From Leucobacter coleopterorum (GTDB lineage: Bacteria > Actinomycetota > Actinomycetes > Actinomycetales > Microbacteriaceae): a DNA stretch of 64,000 bases. Positions 61,710-64,000 of the stretch are shown here, in pieces. The notes beneath the pieces are model-generated. The model was not told the origin of the DNA and searched no databases. It was given only the letters and a program-made list of their open reading frames with translations. The translations under genes were made by a program, and so were the position numbers. The stretch lies in assembly GCF_011382985.1 (NCBI RefSeq), contig NZ_CP049933.1:2790001-2854000 (forward strand). The letters are read 5' to 3'. Position 1 is the stretch's first letter; each line of letters starts with the position of its first letter.

Positions 61710-62663
61710 TTACTTGCTCTTGGCAGAGACAGAGTTGTAACCGGGGGAATACGCGACTCCACCGACCTTCACGTACATGCGCCCACCGCGACCGCCAACA
61801 TTATGCCACTTCGAAATGTTGATGGTTGCCTTCGTGCTCATGCCCTTGTAGGCCTTGAGTCGGCTCGTACCCACCTTCATGTAGGTGGTCTGACCGGTTG
61901 GCTTGTAGTAAGCGCTCACCCATGCACCAGCCTGGTACTCCGGTGCTGTAACACTCAGGGGGAACGTCTGCCACGCGTAGGCCGTACCCGAGAAGCCGGT
62001 GTTGTTGCGTGATGCTGCCGGGTTGGCATTCACCGTGAAGAACTTAGCTGTCGAGATGGTCTTCTTCACGTAGGTCTTACCGTTCCAGGTGCTGCGGGTA
62101 ACCGGCACGGCCAACTTGTATACACCGGGTGTGGTGTAGTAGCTCGCCGAGACCTTAACGGTGCTGGGCTTTGCGGGATCGATCCTGGTATATGGCCCAG
62201 CGGCATTCGCCTTGATAACCCACTTTGGCAGGACGCCAGCGTTCTTCTTGACGAGAGTTGCTGTCGGGCTTCCGTAGTTCGCCGTCCACATGCCGTAGTA
62301 GTTGTTGGAGGTTACCTGGGGGCCGTTGAAGGTGACCTTTGCAGTCTTGTACACAGTTCCCGGCTTAGTGGGTGTCTGCAGCGCGGGCAGGTTGGCAACT
62401 GCCAAGCTACCGAAAGAACCCGACACGAGAGGTGCTGCAGAAGAGTCACCCTCCTCAAGCCCCTGGAACTCCTCCGACGCAGGAGCAGCTTGGAGCTTCT
62501 GCTCAGACTTCACCAGCTTGTCCTTAGACTGAGCGGTCGCTTCGTTGTTCGTGCTACTGTCGATGCTCGTTCCGGACTCAGCAAACGCTGGGCTCACGAA
62601 ACCCAGCGGAAGCGTGAGAGCAGCTACCGCAGCTACTCCCAATTTCAGTGTTTTGTTGCGCAT
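61710..62663 (-). CDS. Secreted beta-rich protein of unknown function
   Basis: A 317-residue protein with a classical signal peptide (MRNKTLKLGVAAVAALTLPL, cleavage after AFA near residue 28). An Ala/Ser/Glu/Gln-rich linker to about residue 65 leads to a beta-rich Tyr/Thr/Lys-rich body with repeated YxV/YGS-type strands. There is no cysteine pair, wall anchor or catalytic motif that I recognise; the body looks like two immunoglobulin-like modules. ATG 62663 is preferred because AAGGAGAA lies seven bases upstream; the longer frame to 62729 has no signal peptide. It may be a wall-associated adhesin-type protein. Confidence 0.85.
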   Translation of the reverse strand: MRNKTLKLGVAAVAALTLPLGFVSPAFAESGTSIDSSTNNEATAQSKDKLVKSEQKLQAAPASEEFQGLEEGDSSAAPLVSGSFGSLAVANLPALQTPTKPGTVYKTAKVTFNGPQVTSNNYYGMWTANYGSPTATLVKKNAGVLPKWVIKANAAGPYTRIDPAKPSTVKVSASYYTTPGVYKLAVPVTRSTWNGKTYVKKTISTAKFFTVNANPAASRNNTGFSGTAYAWQTFPLSVTAPEYQAGAWVSAYYKPTGQTTYMKVGTSRLKAYKGMSTKATINISKWHNVGGRGGRMYVKVGGVAYSPGYNSVSAKSK

Positions 62664-63076
62664 GCGCGTGTTCTCCTTGTTATTTTCAAGCGTTTTTCTC
62701 GCTGCGCGAACGGCTCTAGCAGTATCCAATGCGGCATTGAAAGAAAAACGGAGTGGGGCCCCCTAAGCAATGAGGGTACTATACTTTTTGCAATGCGAAA
62801 CCGTGAGGGAAAGAATTGTGCTAAGCATGAGGGCCAATTCAATGGACAGTCGACAAGTCAGACGAGGTCCTTTCCCTCACAAAGCGGTCTGCAAATAACC
62901 AACCAGATGCCATCGATCCAAGAGTAAATAGGTCGCAAAAATTACGCGAGTTTGAAGACCCTGTGGCTATCTAAAAGCCGCGAGACCATCGGCTGGTGCA
63001 TTACTACAGTGCGTCTTGTTCAACTCACGCCGCCCCTGTTTCGTCCGTTAGCGTGGAGTCCGTTAGTCGACAGTGA
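62664..63076. other. 413-base region without a convincing gene
   Basis: This stretch is visibly less GC-rich than its surroundings and holds the promoter region of the secreted-protein gene. A short frame (62952-63269) has Pro/Arg-rich shadow-like sequence and no known motif. No tRNA, repeat or strong hairpin was found. It looks like the edge of a decayed or inserted segment. Confidence 0.5.
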
Positions 63077-63778
63077 GGCGGCTGCGCCACCTCGGCGACA
63101 CCCGACGCGGCCAAAGCCGACAGTTCATCTTCCAAGGAGTCGAGCAGCAGCTCCACCCCTCCGAAGCGAACAAGTAAAGACGTTGCCTTCAAAGGCGTCT
63201 CTATTCACACCGAGTGCAGCGGCCCAACGGACTCAGGCAAACCGACCGTCGTACTCATTACAGGCGTGATGGACTCCCTCACCGCGGAGGTCCTGACAAG
63301 CGATTCCATTATGCTCGCTGGGCACTCATTAGGAGACATGATCGCTGCGCAGTACGCTGCTGACTATCCCAAAGAGGTTGCCTCGGTCGTGCTGATCGAC
63401 GCAATTCCTCCCCGCGCGATTGTGGAGATTCCCAAGCTCATTCCTGAGACTGAGCCGGCAGACAAACCAGCAGGCGCCTCCCGGGCCGAGATCATGAGCA
63501 TGACCAGCGGCGAGAACCCCGAGCGCCTGATGGTCACCGGTGATCCGCTTACGCCGATCGGAGATACTCCACTAACCGTTATCCGCCACGGACTCGACCT
63601 CTTCGCAGAGATCCCCACCTACGGCACGCAGCTCGACGAAATCTGGGTTGCCGGCCAAGAAGAGTGGCTAGCCCTCTCTTCTGAGAGCAGCATGGTCGTG
63701 GCTAAGACAAGCGGTCACTACATCTACGATGACCAGCTCTATCTCGTGGTAGACGATGTTATTAAGGCGCTCGGCTAG
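63077..63778 (+). pseudogene. Decayed alpha/beta hydrolase (no start codon, internal deletion)
   Basis: The frame is open from 63077 (after TGA 63074-63076) to 63778. It reads a Ser-rich linker, VAFKGVSIHTECSG, GKPTVVLITG, then the nucleophile elbow LAGHSLGD with the catalytic Ser, and late SGHYIYDDQ with the catalytic His. Only about 20 residues separate the first strand from the elbow; related enzymes have some 50-70 here, with oxyanion and cap elements. The first in-frame ATG/GTG is at 63266, inside the fold, and no signal peptide is present upstream. It is therefore most likely a remnant of a secreted or lipoprotein-type hydrolase. Confidence 0.6.
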
Positions 63779-63806
63779 GCCACTACTGCCCTGCACCAAA
63801 ACTGAC

Positions 63807-63859
63807 AGTTCCCCTGGTAGTACGACTTCTCATAGAGGAATCGCTCTGCCAGGGGAACT
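63807..63859. repeat. Inverted repeat near the window end
   Basis: AGTTCCCCTGG (63807-63817) and CCAGGGGAACT (63849-63859) are perfect 11-bp arms around 31 bases. It may be a terminator for the partial gene that ends at 63892 on the minus strand, or the edge of a mobile element. Confidence 0.5.
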
Positions 63860-63891
63860 TCATGGGATCGTGCCGGATCAACCGCACACTG

Positions 63892-64000
63892 TCAGGGGCG
63901 AGGGCGGATTGCTGTGCGCAAGACCACCTTCGGTGGCATCTCCGGGGCAAATTGCCGAAACATTGCGGCGAGTTCACCCGGCCCAGCCGGCTGGCCAGTG
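63892..64000 (-). CDS. Possible 3' end of an unidentified gene
   Basis: The minus frame is open from the window edge to TGA at 63892-63894 and reads a plausible C-terminus (GELAAMFRQFAPEMPPKVVL, then RTAIRPRP). Only 35 codons are visible, so neither family nor reality is settled. The inverted repeat just downstream is in a terminator position. Confidence 0.3.
   Translation of the reverse strand, partial: TGQPAGPGELAAMFRQFAPEMPPKVVLRTAIRPRP

Noticed and set aside
63077..63097. Lipobox-like GGCATS at the start of the hydrolase remnant
   Set aside because: A stop codon stands directly before it and no hydrophobic signal segment is encoded upstream in any frame, so it is probably chance.
62952..63269. 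105-codon plus-strand frame upstream of the hydrolase
   Set aside because: It has no ribosome site or motif, becomes Pro/Arg-rich as an out-of-frame reading of the hydrolase linker, and ends inside it.

Overview
The window reads as chromosomal DNA of a high-GC Gram-positive bacterium, most likely an actinomycete of the Microbacteriaceae type (Leucobacter-like). The pointers are a WhiB regulator, a DUF5719 protein next to a very large GT2 membrane protein, a GlfT2-like galactofuranosyltransferase with UDP-galactopyranose mutase, a fused RmlC-RmlD, many GTG/TTG starts and several probable leaderless starts. The genus is inferred from gene content only. No tRNA, rRNA, CRISPR array or prophage was seen.

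Nearly the whole window is one cell-envelope glycopolymer region. From 1 to 7.9 kb lie DUF5719, a GT2 membrane protein, whiB, manA (mannose supply), an O-antigen-ligase-like polymerase/ligase and a small unknown. From 8 to 15.9 kb lie a galactofuranosyltransferase, a secreted metzincin with SLH domains, glf and a polytopic GT-C-like protein. From 15.9 to 33.1 kb lie two AT3-SGNH acyltransferases, a LicD-methyltransferase fusion, two modules made of a polyprenyl-phosphate sugar synthase and a DUF2304 protein, two GT4 genes, two flippases, two tandem DUF2142 proteins and a GT2. From 33.1 to 36.6 kb is the dTDP-L-rhamnose pathway (rmlCD, rmlB, rmlA). From 36.7 to 40.9 kb are a third acyltransferase and a Wzm/Wzt-type ABC exporter. 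From 40.9 to 58.7 kb two divergent blocks encode bifunctional GT2/glycerophosphotransferase-type enzymes, a pyruvyltransferase, a UDP-sugar dehydrogenase and an apparent ~1,695-residue multidomain polymerase. From 58.7 to 61.7 kb are a DUF6056-like membrane protein and a GtrB/GtrA pair. From 61.7 to 64 kb are a secreted protein, a decayed alpha/beta hydrolase and the edge of an unidentified gene.

The proposed joint activity is as follows. Nucleotide sugars (dTDP-rhamnose, UDP-galactofuranose, a UDP-uronate and mannose derivatives) feed cytoplasmic polymerisation of a teichoic-acid-like or rhamnose/galactan polymer. The ABC transporter exports it, with two flippase/ligase routes in parallel. 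Outside the membrane, GT-C-like proteins using polyprenyl-phosphate sugars, O-acyltransferases, a pyruvyltransferase and LicD-type enzymes decorate it.

The most striking property of the sequence is that at least 15 genes are split by single-base losses, 23 in total. All can be explained by one missing base in a short G or C run, and every gene regains a length divisible by three when the base is put back. This looks like systematic homopolymer under-calling rather than biology. Split genes are therefore annotated here as single restored genes.
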